Of a DNA stretch of 64,000 nt, positions 11,620 through 22,997 are shown in pieces. The translations under genes were made by a program, and so were the position numbers. Where the stretch lies: contig JAIGNY010004066.1 of assembly GCA_020152595.1 (NCBI GenBank), forward strand, positions 146,001 through 210,000, written 5' to 3'. The stretch comes from Chiridota heheva. Taxonomy: Eukaryota > Echinodermata > Holothuroidea > Apodida > Chiridotidae. The notes beneath the pieces were generated by a model, which was not told where the DNA came from, made no database searches, and was given only the letters and a program-made list of their open reading frames with translations. The stretch's first letter is position 1, and each line of letters begins with the position of its first letter.

Positions 11620-12835
11620 GTACTTTCATGAAAAACATGAAAGCTGTTCAACAAAATTCCACCAAAAAGTGCAATCTTTGCAGAATTTGGTAAAGAAAGT
11701 TGATTTTTAAACATAATTTGGCGAAATAAATAATTACACATCTGATTTTTCAAACAATAAAAAGCCTATTTCAAGGTGATTAATTGCACACTTTACCACA
11801 TTGATTCTTCCTTTGAATTCCTCCAAATTAGAGAACGGCAGTATTATCATAAGAGGAACCCTTACAACTTCACTTGGAGGAACTTATAATTACTTGCAGA
11901 GATCTCATTAGAGAAACAAATGCAGTAAGCACACCTCACAAGGTTGCAAAGGTTCAATTGCAAACTCAAACTGCAATTTTATACAAGGGTATAGGAAGGG
12001 GGGCAAGAACACCCAAAAATTGATGGTTTCAAGCAGAAAAACTGCACTGGTAAATTAAGTTTCCATCAAACATTTTCCATCAAGCAATTTTCAGAAAGTC
12101 TTTGTTTTTGAAAAGTTTCTTTTAATTTCCTACATTTTGGAAAAGTAAATTCAAAGTTCGGGATTTTTTTAAATTTTCGTGAAACTTAACTTCATTTTCA
12201 GGCAATTTTCTGTCTTTTTTGGGAATTTTTTTGAAAACTTGCTTCATTTCAGGTTTTTCTTTGTCAATTTTTTGGGAAATGCTGCCAAAGTTGTCAATTA
12301 TTTAAGCAAATTTTCATCAATTTTACCCATTTTCTATTATATGTTAATAATTTCTCAATTTAACTTCCAACCGGGGAGAAAGCTAGAAGATGAAATCCTC
12401 ACAGGAGAGGGAAGATGTAAATATATACAGTAAAACCTTTGTCATTAATACAGTTAAAATTCTTGTCGCTACATTACATGGGTTACAAAACTGTAAAAAT
12501 ATACTCACATACAGCTAAATACATATGTACAAAATGAATACAATATTAGAGTACAACACAATTGCAGTTAATCTATTTACATATTTCTTTTCAAGTTACT
12601 CAATTATTGCTTTATAGAAAGTCCACCATTTCTAATATGAATTTCCCTCTTTACATGATTATAATGTAACAATGCTATCAGAATCATCCTTATCTTATGA
12701 CACATCACTAGAATATCATTATAACTAATTTTATGCGATGTCACAACAAAGGTTACTATAGTCCTTATTATTTCATGTGATATCATGGCAGTGCTTGATG
12801 AGGCCCTCTGTCATTGAATAATGCTACTATAATCA
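11620..12835. other. Spacer with AT-rich dispersed repeat at about 12000-12430
   Basis: Contains another copy of the AT-rich repeat seen at 7800-8300 (GCAGAAAAACTGCACTGG is the inverse of its island). No gene recognised. Confidence 0.4.
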
Positions 12836-12839
12836 TTTA

Positions 12840-13010
12840 CTGACTACCAATTGAGCTAAGCATACGCTTTCTGATTGGAAGGTTGTGGGTTCGATCCCCA
12901 GTCAAGACATACAAGAGACTTTAAAATTGGACCTGCTGTCCTCTCAGTTGGTGCTCAGTATAAGGACTGGCGCAGGGTAATAGTTCAGGCTTGTGTGGGA
13001 ATGTTCAAAA
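12840..13010 (+). mobile_element. tRNA-derived SINE or tRNA-like fragment
   Basis: A-box-like CAATTGAGCTAAGC and B-box GGGTTCGATCCCC lie 35-40 bp apart, followed by a non-tRNA body (GACATACAAGAGACTTT and beyond). The acceptor stem does not close, so it is not a functional tRNA gene. Confidence 0.55.
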
Positions 13011-13437
13011 TAATTGATAAAGCGGCAATGATGACATCATCAAGCTGAAGGACATATACTATATGTGTTTTAGAGAACATTTTTCTACTCTTTAAATTGT
13101 TATAACTTCTAAATGGAATAAGATATTAATATAGTTTTTTCACCACTTTGTTTCTATAAATTTTCTCCATCATATATGATAAAATGAAAATCCATGGGAA
13201 TATTAATATATTATTAATCTCATTTTGACATATCATCAAAGTTTAGATAATAATCATTGTCATATTTTCCCTGAATTTGTACGCAACACTGCCTTACACT
13301 TCATTCACATTACAAGTCCTTTGTATAACTAACGTCACCACTTTACTACAAATGGAATCTTTTTATTCCAGAGAGCTTAAGCATAAAGCAGAGAGAAAGG
13401 TACTCTGATGTGCCCAAGTGAAAAGAGTGCATATTAA

Positions 13438-13669
13438 AGGAGCACTAGACCGAAAAGTGAGGGCGTTGGTTTTTGCAAATTTCACAGATATATTGTCCAC
13501 AACAGATCGATAAACTTTATGCCTCCATAGCCAACAGACGACATAAGGGCAAAGGTCACTTGAATATTCATATTAACCAAAAATTGCTATACTGTTGCGT
13601 GCCAGATAAACATTTGATATTTTGGGGACCCCCTAAAAATACACCCTCACTTTTCGGTCTGGTGCTCCT
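13438..13669 (+). mobile_element. 232-bp TTAA-flanked MITE with about 27-bp inverted ends
   Basis: TTAA at 13434-13437 and 13670-13673. The left end AGGAGCACTAGACCGAAAAG and the right end CTTTTCGGTCTGGTGCTCCT differ at one position over the first 20, and the match continues inward for several more bases. Same family as 9604-9825 but in opposite orientation and better preserved. No ORF. Confidence 0.85.
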
Positions 13670-13673
13670 TTAA

Positions 13674-14713
13674 ATAATCTCTTCAAAAGAAAGAAAAAAA
13701 GAATACCTTGAAATCTAGAGAGAAAAAAATGTGCAAATTTTGAGAATAAATACATCAACATGTTTTTCATGAACACAAACAATTCACTGGCATAATTTCA
13801 CATTGTTGTAATGAGGCAAGATATGGATTATGAATGCAGTCACTGAACATTTCAAACCCTGTTTGGAATATACTAACATACCCTGTAAAGCAGATTGCAA
13901 CTTAGATCTGTGCAAAAAACAGGGATTCAATTTGGAAAACTTTTACTATCTGTAAAAGTAGGGTATAGGAGGGATCATGGTCCCCTGGTCTCCACCAGCA
14001 TTAGACTCTTAGGCAAATAGAGTAAGGCTTTGGATAAGGAACTACATTAGTTCAAAGAAAGGAATAATATCTTATTGCAGTCAAAGAAGAAGCAAATATC
14101 CAAAACCTTTTTACCAGGGTTGGAAAAATACAGAAAAATTCACTCGCCAAACTTGGCAAGGCTTACCGTAATTAAGTGTGGCGAGTACCACAACATATTA
14201 TATTTCTACTCGCCACGATTATTTTGCTCGCCTATGGCGAGTAGGCGAGTGGTTTTTCGAACCCTGCTTTTCACTCTAAAGAGATACCACCCACTATGAT
14301 TGGTCACATACATGACATGATGACATCTAAACCATACCAACTACATGTATGGTAGTCGAGATGAGTTGTAAGTCACAAGAAATTACTGGTGTTTAACAAG
14401 AATATCCTTATTTCTGGCAAGCAAACATTACTAACCCGCTTCCCACCCAATCTCCCCTAAAAAAAAAAAAAACACCTATCCTGACAAAACTCCAAAATAA
14501 GGCACTTTGTGATAATATTTATCTACATATATAACAACATCTGTATCAAGACTACATATAAGAACATTGTATCAAGATATACTGTAGACTACAGAAAATA
14601 CATTGTATCAAGACATGTTACTACTGTAGACTACAGAAAATACATTATTGAGTTTTTAATCCCAGAGTTATTCATAAAGAGCAACCACATTGTTATATCA
14701 AAAATATAGGAGG
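13674..14713. other. Spacer with minor repeats
   Basis: A two-copy repeat of about 45 bp (ACTGTAGACTACAGAAAATA) lies at 14550-14645. The word GGCGAG recurs at 14140-14250 in direct and inverted form. No gene recognised. Confidence 0.4.
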
Positions 14714-14981
14714 ATCTGCCCATTGAACAACCACTTTAATCTGCCCATTGAACAACCACTTTAATCTGCCCATTGAACAACCACTTTAATCTGCCCATTG
14801 AACAACCACTTTAATCTGCCCATTAAACAACCACTTTAATCTACCCATTGAACAACCACTTTATTCTGCCCATTGAACAATCACTTTAATCTGCCCATTG
14901 AAAAACCACTTTAATCTGCCCACTGAACAACCACTTTATTCTGCCCATTGAACAACCACTTTACCCATTAGCCAATCACTT
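14714..14981. repeat. 25-bp minisatellite, about 10.5 copies
   Basis: Unit TCTGCCCATTGAACAACCAC followed by TTTAA. Units are exactly 25 bp with few substitutions until the last, shortened one. The period is not a multiple of 3, so it is not coding. Confidence 0.95.
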
Positions 14982-15275
14982 TCCCACAAGAATCTGAATA
15001 ACCACTTCATACAAAATAATGTACAGTAGTGGTCAAACAGGTTGACAAGTCACTTTTTGCTTAATCTATGAATTTTAGCACTCAATTGCACCTTAGGTGG
15101 ACAAGTACACACTGATTGAAAAGAGCACCAAATTCTGAGTTTAAATGTGTGATATTGGCATGAGGATATTCAGCCATAATTTTTTGATTGGATGAAATTT
15201 CAACCAATTGCTATTCACGCCTCTTTTGATCATATTTCATACTATATCAATACTACAGCAACGTTTGCTATAGAG

Positions 15276-15366
15276 CGTTCATGTGGCCAAATGGATAAGG
15301 CCATGGGCTCAACTTTTGACAATTTGCGTTTGTGCCAAACGTATCAAGTTCGAATCTTGTCAAGAC
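15276..15366 (+). pseudogene. tRNA-like sequence (degenerate class II tRNA or SINE head)
   Basis: TGGCCAAATGG followed by ATAAGGCC resembles the A box and D arm of Leu/Ser tRNAs. AGTTCGAATCTTG resembles a B box, with a long variable region between. Neither the acceptor stem nor the T stem closes perfectly, so a working tRNA is unlikely. Confidence 0.35.
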
Positions 15367-15879
15367 TTCAAGGCCACATTTTTCTTTGTCTTTTCCACTC
15401 ATTTGAATTCAAAGACAAGAGCTTTTAACTGGGATAATTTCAGTTAATAGCCTTATTATTAAACTAACAATGAATTTGTTTTGTTCAACTTGACTGTGCC
15501 ATTTACCACACATACATACTGTACATACAGGCATGTACCTAATCTTCATACACACACTGTAAAGTAGGCTTACACGCTTCTCTCTGAACAATTGTAATAC
15601 GTTGATGACGTGTGTAAGTACATGCCATGTACTTATTGACATCATTGTGATTTGTTTGAAGACAATAGCGCCCCCTCTTAGTCTTTGAATTCAGAAAATA
15701 TCATGTGTAGTTTTTAAGTAAAAAAGTAATCAAAGTTTGAAAAAAATTAATATGAAAATATGTGATGTATAAACAGGAAAACACCTCAAAAAGCCTTGGT
15801 TTTATTCTCTTAATTTCAGAAGTTCAAAACACATTTTTCAGAATTATGTTCCCTTTTTCAAAGAGAAATGGCAGAGAGT

Positions 15880-16360
15880 TAAAAAACCTTGGATTTACAT
15901 CAGCAAAGAAAGACTAGGTCCTTCATACATCACAAGTGTAGTTGCATATTTGCCCACATGAAGAAATTCCTCTCTACAGGGAATTGCTCAAAAATGCCTG
16001 AAGCATCCAGACTGCCAATTTCACACTATACCACACAAATCCACCTGTTTGCCAGACCCAGTCCCCTGCTCATCATCCTCACTCACATTAACATTGACCA
16101 CATATGCACATTATGACAAGTGTTTACATGCAATGCACCGTACAATAATAATTGGATAGCCCAAGGGCGCCTTCCAGTGCTCTGAGTAGAGGCTCTTTGT
16201 TATGCGTGTAAACAAGCACAGGATACCGGAAGTCAGGTTGGGATATACTTTTTAAATGAGAAATCTGGTGTCGGGTATGGAAATCTTTATAGAGAACGTT
16301 TTCGGCATAAAATTCCACCAAAATCTTCAAAAAGCTGTAATGGCCGACCAATTTGATATG
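15880..16360 (-). repeat. Dispersed repeat, inverted partner of 27380-27910
   Basis: The reverse complement aligns with 27380-27910. Shared words include GACTTCCGGTATC, CTTGTTTACAC with ATAACAAAGA, GAAATTGGCAGTCTGG and GAGGAATTTCTTCATGT. Class unknown. The shared block reaches at least 16360 and 15940; outer limits are not sharp. Confidence 0.6.
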
Positions 16361-16659
16361 ATTTGCTTTCTTCATGTTTGGAGTGGATTTTACATCAATG
16401 TAGCTCAAATGTTCTCTCTACCTGTCCATATACATTCAAAGAATTACACACAAGACAATAATTATTAATATAACATTCTGTCTCTAGGGCTAAATCCTTT
16501 AATAATGATCACACACATTAACAATTGCCAGCCTCTTTTAGTTACTGTACTAATAAAGTGATAAACCTCCAATGAGAATCAAAGTTCCTAGTAAAGGAGT
16601 TCCCGGTGGGAAAGTGATGATGTCATTTTCAATCATTTATTCAAATATAAGAGGGGTTT

Positions 16660-18040
16660 CATTTTCAAAGGAATAGTTCCGAGGTCGAGCAAGCCCATCT
16701 GATATGAACAAGGATTTCAAAAGAAACAAAATGGTGATGAAAGCATTCATATAGCTTATTTCGTTAAAGGATTAGTTCAGTGGTCAAGCATGTCCATTTT
16801 ATATGAAAGAGGACGTCAAAGGAAACATAATGGTGAATAAAGCATTAAAAAATCTTATTCCATTGAATAAAAAGGATTATAATTTAAAGGTCATTAAAGG
16901 ATTATGTCAACCATCTTATATGAAAGAGGATTTTAATAGGAAACAAAATGGTGATAAAGCATTAAAAATCTTATTCCATTAAAGATATTTCAGTTTGAAG
17001 GGTCAATCATTTTCCATCTTATATGAAAAGGACTTCAAAGGAAACATAATGGTGAATAAAGCATTAAAAATCTTATTCCATTAAATTAGACAAGTTGTGC
17101 ATCATTGCCTCAGATTCCTGAAAGCCTTTATCATTAAAAAATCTTATTCCATTAAAGGATTAGTTTAGGGGTCAAGCATGACCATCTTATATGAAAGAGG
17201 ATTTTAATAGAAACAAAATGGTGATGGAAGCATTCATGTAGCTTATTCCGTTAAGGAGATATTTCAGTTTGAAGTTTGGTATCATTTGTGTAAAAACAAC
17301 TAAAATCAGACAAGTTGTGCATCATTGCCTCAGATTCCTGAAAGCCTTTATGTATTCTATCATATTTTGTCCTGCCATTTCATGGCTTAAAAACCATTCG
17401 GTATGTCAGAAAAGTCATAAAACAGAATCTTGTAGGGATAATTATAGTTTACGACCTGAATAAAGTTTTAGGGAAATTAATTGAAATAGGAAAAAAAGAT
17501 ATTTATCTTTGTTTGTTAAATAAATTACCAATTGATAAGCACGTGAGGATAAGGATGCCAACCTTCCATAGTAGACTTACTACACCAGTCATTTCTACAA
17601 AGACAACCTGACAAGAGCTTTAAACTTGAATATCTCCTTAACAGAATAAGATTTTTGAACTGTTTCTCTCGCTATTTTGTTTCTTTTAAAGTCCTCTTTC
17701 ATATAAGATAAATTTGCTTGACCACTGAACTAATCTTTTAACGGAATAAGATTTTTGAATGCTTTCTTCACTATTTTGTTTTGTTTAGTCCTTTTTCATA
17801 TAAGATAAACTTGCTTGACCACTGAAATAATCCTTAAATGCTTTCTTCACCATTTTGTTTTGTTTAAAGTCCTCTTTTATATAAAATAAACTTGCTTGAC
17901 AACTGAACTAATCCTTTAAACGTAGATATCTCCTTAACGGAATAAGATTTTTGAATGCTTTCTTCGCTATTTTGTTTTGCTTAAAGTCCTTTTTCATATA
18001 AGATAAACTTGCTTGACCGCTGAACTAATCCTTTAATACT
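16660..18040. mobile_element. Foldback element with multiplied left and right termini
   Basis: Left part (16660-17250): about five tandem, diverged copies of a terminal unit (AGGATTAGTTCAGTGGTCAA, then ATATGAAAGAGGACTT, AACAAAATGGTGA, AAAGCATT, TTATTCC). Right part (17613-18035): about four copies of the inverse (GCTTGACCACTGAACTAATC preceded by TCATATAAGAT). Between them is a single-copy centre (17270-17490) matching the centre of the simple element at 41030-41595. The last right copy ends at CCTTTAA, so the family is also of the TTAA type. Confidence 0.7.
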
Positions 18041-18355
18041 TTAAAAATAAAGTACTCATTAGAAATAATTAGGGTTTTGTTTAAACATTCATATGAAAGG
18101 TATTCAGCACTATCATGTGCAAGAAAAGTGTGTAAGAGTATTCTATGACTCAATAATATCCAGTCCGGAGGAGAATTTTCCGATATCGATATACTGTCTA
18201 GTCCACACCAATATATATTGGGGTACGGTACTGATTTAGTGCCCAGCTTAACCATGTTTCATATTATCTGATGAAATGAGTATTTTGGCCATTTCATTGG
18301 GGTATCTGATACAGTGTTAATTTGATTTTGGGTGTCAATTAAGCAGATGCTCTAA

Positions 18356-18656
18356 TATAGACCTTTTCAAATCTGAATCAGCAATTTCCGGATAACTAAT
18401 TTAGTTAATGTCACATGGCCGAGATTTATGTGTCCATAATGGACCAATCGTATACTAGAGGAATCTTATCAACCTATGAAAAACTGAAGGAATCTTGGCT
18501 GTCTGCACAATGGGACCAAGCGTATTGAAAAATGTTTTCAAGCGCACGTATCATACGTTGATTGGGAAACAAAAGGAAAAGTTCCCCCAGCATTTGATCG
18601 GTCAAAGTACTGAAGAAATCATGTTTGGCTTAAAACTGGGTTTGAAAAGGTCTATA
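18356..18656. mobile_element. 301-bp MITE with TATAGACCTTTTCAAA ends
   Basis: TATAGACCTTTTCAAA at the left is inverted at the right (TTTGAAAAGGTCTATA). The interior has no ORF. Its left arm (AATTTCCGG near 18385) recurs inverted at 26200-26228, marking a second, damaged copy. Confidence 0.7.
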
Positions 18657-19890
18657 GACATAAAGTAGTTTCTCTCTGTTTCAAACTGTATGGAAGATGG
18701 TATGAATTTGCAATCAAATTTGTTTTCTATTCAGCAGTATCAAATCAATTTTTTGTATCTGTACTACCAAGAATTGCTCTATATGGGTATATTTATGTAC
18801 CATACTGGTTAAATCATTTACAGAATAATCATTAAGATTGATTTCATCATTTTATCTTTAAACTGTTATTAGTTTTTTTAAATCTTGTAATAAATGATTG
18901 ACTCAGCGGCTCGCAGCCGACATCAAAACCAGCTGTTCCACTAAGTGGTAAACAGTTTTTTCAATAACATTTCACAGTTTTTGTAATAAGGAAAAAAGAA
19001 AATTAATGTTGGTTGGTTTGTGAGGTTTTAACAGCACCAAGACCACAGCGATGGTCAAATTGACCTTTTTAAGTTAAATGATTGACAACTTTTCAACCAA
19101 TCACCTCATGAATTTGCCTAGCAACAAAATCTGCATAACTAAGTGGGGTAAACATCCCACATGGTACTGGTTCAGTACAACTAGCTAGCGGCAAGTGCTC
19201 ATGCAGTCAATGCAATATACTGCTATAAACAAATTTCTGCACACACAGGAGATGTCAAAATGGTGAACAACAATCGCGCTTACGGCCCCGTTGCAGGCTT
19301 TGTAAATCAGATTCCTGTTATCCAGAATGATTAGCAAACGGAATTTTGTTTATTCCTTTTGCTAAAACTCTAAAGATCCGGAAAAGTGCCGTAAATGGAT
19401 CAAAACAACTTGCTGCAGGGAACATGAACATCTAAATGTCAATGAATTGGTCATGCATGATTGCAGATTTAAGGTTTTTTTGCCCCACCTAGTTACCATG
19501 TTACTATGATGGGTGTGGCTTATTTTGTAACTCAGAGAGACATAAATTGTGCCAGACTCTAATTAAGGTACTATTTTAGTACTTCCCAAACGTTTGTAAA
19601 CGTTCTGTTTCCCTTCCTTCAATCTGAAAAATCATTCACCCTAGCTAGCTAAAACTCTGTTCCAGCAATCAAAATTCTGGATAATTGTGTCTGGATAATA
19701 AATATGCAAAGTGTACGATACAAAGTGCAGTTGAATCTTTCATGAAAAAAGCTCAACACCCCAGGATTTTTACAGGTCCCTGTAAGATGTCTAGAATCTT
19801 GTTCTACTCTATCGGCATCAATGCTTTAAGCTGCTACTGCAAAAATTGAAAGAAATCTGAAGTCTACAATTTTTACACACTGCACTAAGG
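18657..19890. other. Spacer with a short dispersed repeat
   Basis: At 19010-19065 there is a GGTTTGTGAGGTTTTAACAG / CACCA word related to 27802-27842 and 38886-38940. No gene recognised. This is the region just 3' of the TMEM47/PERP-like gene. Confidence 0.4.
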
Positions 19891-19916
19891 ATTTTAATTT
19901 TGCAATGAAAACACTG

Positions 19917-19922
19917 TTTATT
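19917..19922 (-). other. Polyadenylation signal AATAAA of the TMEM47/PERP-like gene
   Basis: The minus strand reads AAAATAAACAGTG 257 bases after the stop codon at 20179, giving a plausible short 3' UTR. No earlier AATAAA was noticed downstream of the stop. Confidence 0.55.
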
Positions 19923-20178
19923 TTATAAAGCACACGGCAGTGAAAATTTGGCAGCTCTAATTTCATTTCACATTTGTGAAGTCCCTGAACAGTAAAAATT
20001 TAACTTTCTGCCAAGAGTAAACCATCTTTTACAAGTTTTCCTTACATAGTACAGAAATCACCACCAATTCGTACCTTCCTTGAATACTCTTCTTATTTCA
20101 TGCCACAGCACCAACTACTTTGCACAAGCCACACAAGATAATGGCAATCTTTAACCGTCCAAGCCACGCTGATATACC

Positions 20179-20384
20179 TCAATGGTAGTACGTCTTCTCA
20201 CTGTAGAATATCTCCTCCTTGTCAGGTGCAAAAATGAATAAGAGTCCAGCAGCTAACTGAAGGATAAGCACTCCAAAAGCAATGCCCCAGGCCCATCCAA
20301 GTTCCCAGTACCCTCGTCCGGGTACCACCTCCTCCACCATGAACTTGACAGGGAAGATGATAAGAACAACCAGGATGCAGAAAC
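20179..20384 (-). CDS. TMEM47/PERP-like four-pass membrane protein, last coding exon
   Basis: The exon follows a CTTACAG acceptor and encodes 67 residues plus TGA: the end of TM3 (FCILVVLIIFPVKFM), an extracellular loop (EEVVPGRGYWELG), TM4 (WGIAFGVLILQLAAGLLFIF) and a short tyrosine-rich tail (EEIFYSEKTYYH). The order LVLYPIKF or LVIYPVKY, loop, W-x-x-G, TM4, short acidic/tyrosine tail is that of vertebrate TMEM47 and PERP, claudin-superfamily proteins of cell junctions. With the other two exons the protein is about 200 residues, the usual size for the family. The splice phase (G|GT) joins correctly to the exon at 24926-25069. TMEM47 and PERP cannot be separated by eye. The function (junction or adhesion) is inferred from the family. 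Confidence 0.8.
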
Positions 20385-20439
20385 CTGTAAGAAGAAATGG
20401 GAGATATTAATGTATTGAATCATAGATGTGTAATCCATA

Positions 20440-20680
20440 ACCATCCATGTACCCAGTACTCGTTTAGGTACCACCTTCTCCACCATGAGCTTGACAGGTA
20501 AGATGATGAGGAGGATGAGGATGGAGACAACTGAAATTAGAAATGAGAAATATTAATGTATTGAAGTATTGGAGTTGTACAATCCCACACCGCTCTACCC
20601 AGTACTCTCTTCTGGGTACCACCTCCTCCATCATGAACTAGACTGGGAAGATGATGAGGACAATCAGGATGGAGACAATG
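20440..20680 (-). pseudogene. Two extra partial copies of the last exon's start, in tandem
   Basis: Counting the true exon, the 3' splice site and the first 80-90 coding bases occur three times at a spacing of about 146 bp (boundaries near 20384, 20530 and 20677). The middle copy keeps an AATTTCAG acceptor and an open frame (VSILILLIILPVKLMVEKVV). The third has lost the AG and has an in-frame TAG after PV. Neither copy has a donor. They may be inert duplicates or, for the middle copy, a rarely used alternative 3' end. Confidence 0.7.
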
Positions 20681-20827
20681 AAATGAGAAACAGAGACAAT
20701 ATTCAATGAAATATAGGAGATGTACAACCAAGGCCTAACCTAGCTTCCTCCTGGTCCCTCCTCCTTGTACCTCCTCCTATCTACCTCCCGGTACCTTCCC
20801 CAGGTACCTCCTCCGGGTCCCTAGGGG

Positions 20828-21990
20828 AGGTGTAGAAGATGGTGAAGTCATCCACATAGAGAGCACATTTAATGTTGGGTCCAAGGTTGTCCGTGATGTT
20901 GTTAATGCTCAGGTTGAAAAGAGTGGGAAAAGGATGCTGCCATGGGGGATGCCCTTTTCTTGGCGGTAAGAGTTAGAGAAGGTGTGGCCAATATGAATTT
21001 GGAACTGCCTGGGTGAGAGAAAGTTTTGAATAAAGATTGGGAAGTGGCCTCTGAGGCTGATGGTGTGAAGCTTGTGGGTAATGCCGAATTTCCTAGTGTT
21101 AAAAGAGTTCTCAAGGTCGATTGGGATGAGGTGTTTTTTTTTCTTTTTTCAAAGGGTTCCCTGATGGCGGGGTCCTTAATTAACTGGTCCATGGTATTGC
21201 AACGTTTCCAGAAGCCACATTGGTGAGGGGAGAAGATTCTGTTGGTCTCAAGGAAAAAGTTAAGTCTCTGGTTGATATTCCTTTCCATAATTTTACAAAG
21301 ACAGCACGTGCGGGCGATGGGGCAGTACCTGGAGGGTCGGTGCTGTCCTTCCCTGGTTTGGGGAAGGGGGTGATGATAGCTGTCCTCCATATAGGGGGAA
21401 AGGAATGTGAGGCCCAAATAAGGTTGAGGATGGTGAGAAGGGTAGCAGTGGCCTTGTTGGGGAGGTGTTTTAGTAACTAGTAGGGGATGTTATCTGGGCC
21501 CTTGGAGGTGCAGCCAGCATCGTGGATGGCTTGCTTTAATTCAGATAGGGTGAGAGGGGTGTTGTAGCTCTCATGTTGTTGGTGGGAATATTCCAGGCTT
21601 CGTCACAAGCTTTTTGGGCTTTGAAAGCATTAGAGTAGTTGGCCAAGATGTTGCTGAAAAAGGCGGCGAGGCGGAAAGCGATATCCTTCTCTCGGTAAGA
21701 TTACCATTCCAGAAGAAATGGGAGATGGGAGACTTGCCCATCCTACCATGGAAGCTGTTAATTAATCTCCAAATCTTCTTGGTGGCGGTGTTGGTGGTGA
21801 GAGAAGAGATGAAGTTGTTCCAAGTGTTGGTTTTACTGTCCTTGATAGTGTGCCTGGCTTTGGCATGGCTGATGCGAAAAAGGTTGAGGTTGTGGGTGGT
21901 TGGGTTTGTTAAGAAGTTCCTGAGGGTCTTTTTTCCTGTTCTTGATGGAAGTTTTGTAGTTATCGTTGAGCCAGGGGTTGGTGGAAGGGG
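20828..21990 (-). pseudogene. Reverse transcriptase remnant of the Jockey-like LINE
   Basis: Fragments in shifting frames match the conserved order of Jockey-type RTs: KIMERNINQRLNFFLETN, then FSPHQCGF, then MDQLI (near 21200-21300), and finally LYVDDFTIF (near 20850), the polymerase catalytic box. The frame changes between the palm start and the YVDD box. Sequence after that box is replaced by unrelated CCTCCT-rich sequence (20740-20827). Confidence 0.75.
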
Positions 21991-22068
21991 TGGTTAGGAG
22001 GTTTGGGAATGGAGCAGGTGGCGATGCTGATAAGGATGTTACTGAAGTTTGACATGGGATCCTCACTC

Positions 22069-22524
22069 TCAAGGAGATGGGATGAAAGGTGAGAGTTGCA
22101 GAGGGTTTCGAAAAGGGGCCAGTGAGTGAATTAGGAGAGGGTAATGGTCACTACCACAGAGGTCAGCAGTGACATTCCAGCTAAAATCAAGGAGGAGATT
22201 GGGGGAACAGATAGACAGGTCGATACAGGTGAGAGAGCCTGTGGCAGGGTGAAGGTAGGTTGGGGAGTTAGTGTTGAGTGGGAAGAGGCAGTGCTGCGAA
22301 GAGTGTTTTCGACAAGCTTGCCTTTGGGGTGGTGATAGTGAAGCCCACAGGGGTTTGTGGGTGTTGAAGTCACCAAGAAGGATGAAAGAGAAGGGGAGCT
22401 GAGAGTTGAGATTGTTAAGGCTGGTTGGCTGAACGTTGGCGTTGGGGGCGAGATAAATATTGCAAAGAGTGAAAGCTTTGTGAAGGGAGATAGAGATACA
22501 GATGGCCTGTAGGTTGGTGTTCAC
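22069..22524 (-). pseudogene. LINE endonuclease domain (exonuclease-endonuclease-phosphatase fold)
   Basis: One open stretch contains ICISISLHKAFTLCNIYLAP, the catalytic-type LLGDFNTHKPLW, then PTYLHPATGSLTCIDLSICS, then DLCGSDHYPLLI with the terminal SDH. These are the Asp-Asn, Asp and Asp-His positions of the APE-like endonuclease of Jockey-clade LINEs, which nicks the target for primed reverse transcription. The N-terminal part of the domain lies upstream in other frames. Confidence 0.8.
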
Positions 22525-22997
22525 ATGAATAGGGCTGTGTTGGATATTGTGTCTGAAAGGAAGGGGGGAGGGGGGGTTATCTGAAAAAAGATCTGTTGTC
22601 TAGGTTGGCTTGTTTTTCTTTGGATCTGTCCCTTTTTCTTTGGGAGCAGTTGTTTTTAAAAATTGGACAAGGAGTATGTTCGGTGAGTTCAGTATCAATA
22701 AATCCATGTTTTTCCAATGTCATACATGTGGGTTTGTATGGTAAGCTGTTTGTTGATTTGTTGGCAAGGTTGGCTTGAGTTTGATGGTATTTCAGGTGTT
22801 GGGGTAGCGGATGGGGTGGAAGGTCTTAAAAAGGAAGGAAGGTTGGGGAGAGAAGTGGTGGTGGAGGTGGTTTGTGTAATAGGTGTGGTTCGGTTGTTGG
22901 CAAAGGCGATGCCATGGTCTTAGGACTAGGTAAGAAGAGCCAGGTGAGGTCGATTAGGTATGTGAGTCAGTTTTAGTTGTGTTAGGAGGGGACAATA

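Noticed and set aside
11421-11693. 90-codon plus-strand ORF
   Set aside because: It lies antisense to a SINE and is explained by it.
21614-21997. 127-codon plus-strand ORF and other plus-strand ORFs between 20.9 and 23.9 kb
   Set aside because: They are antisense shadows of the minus-strand Jockey-like LINE.
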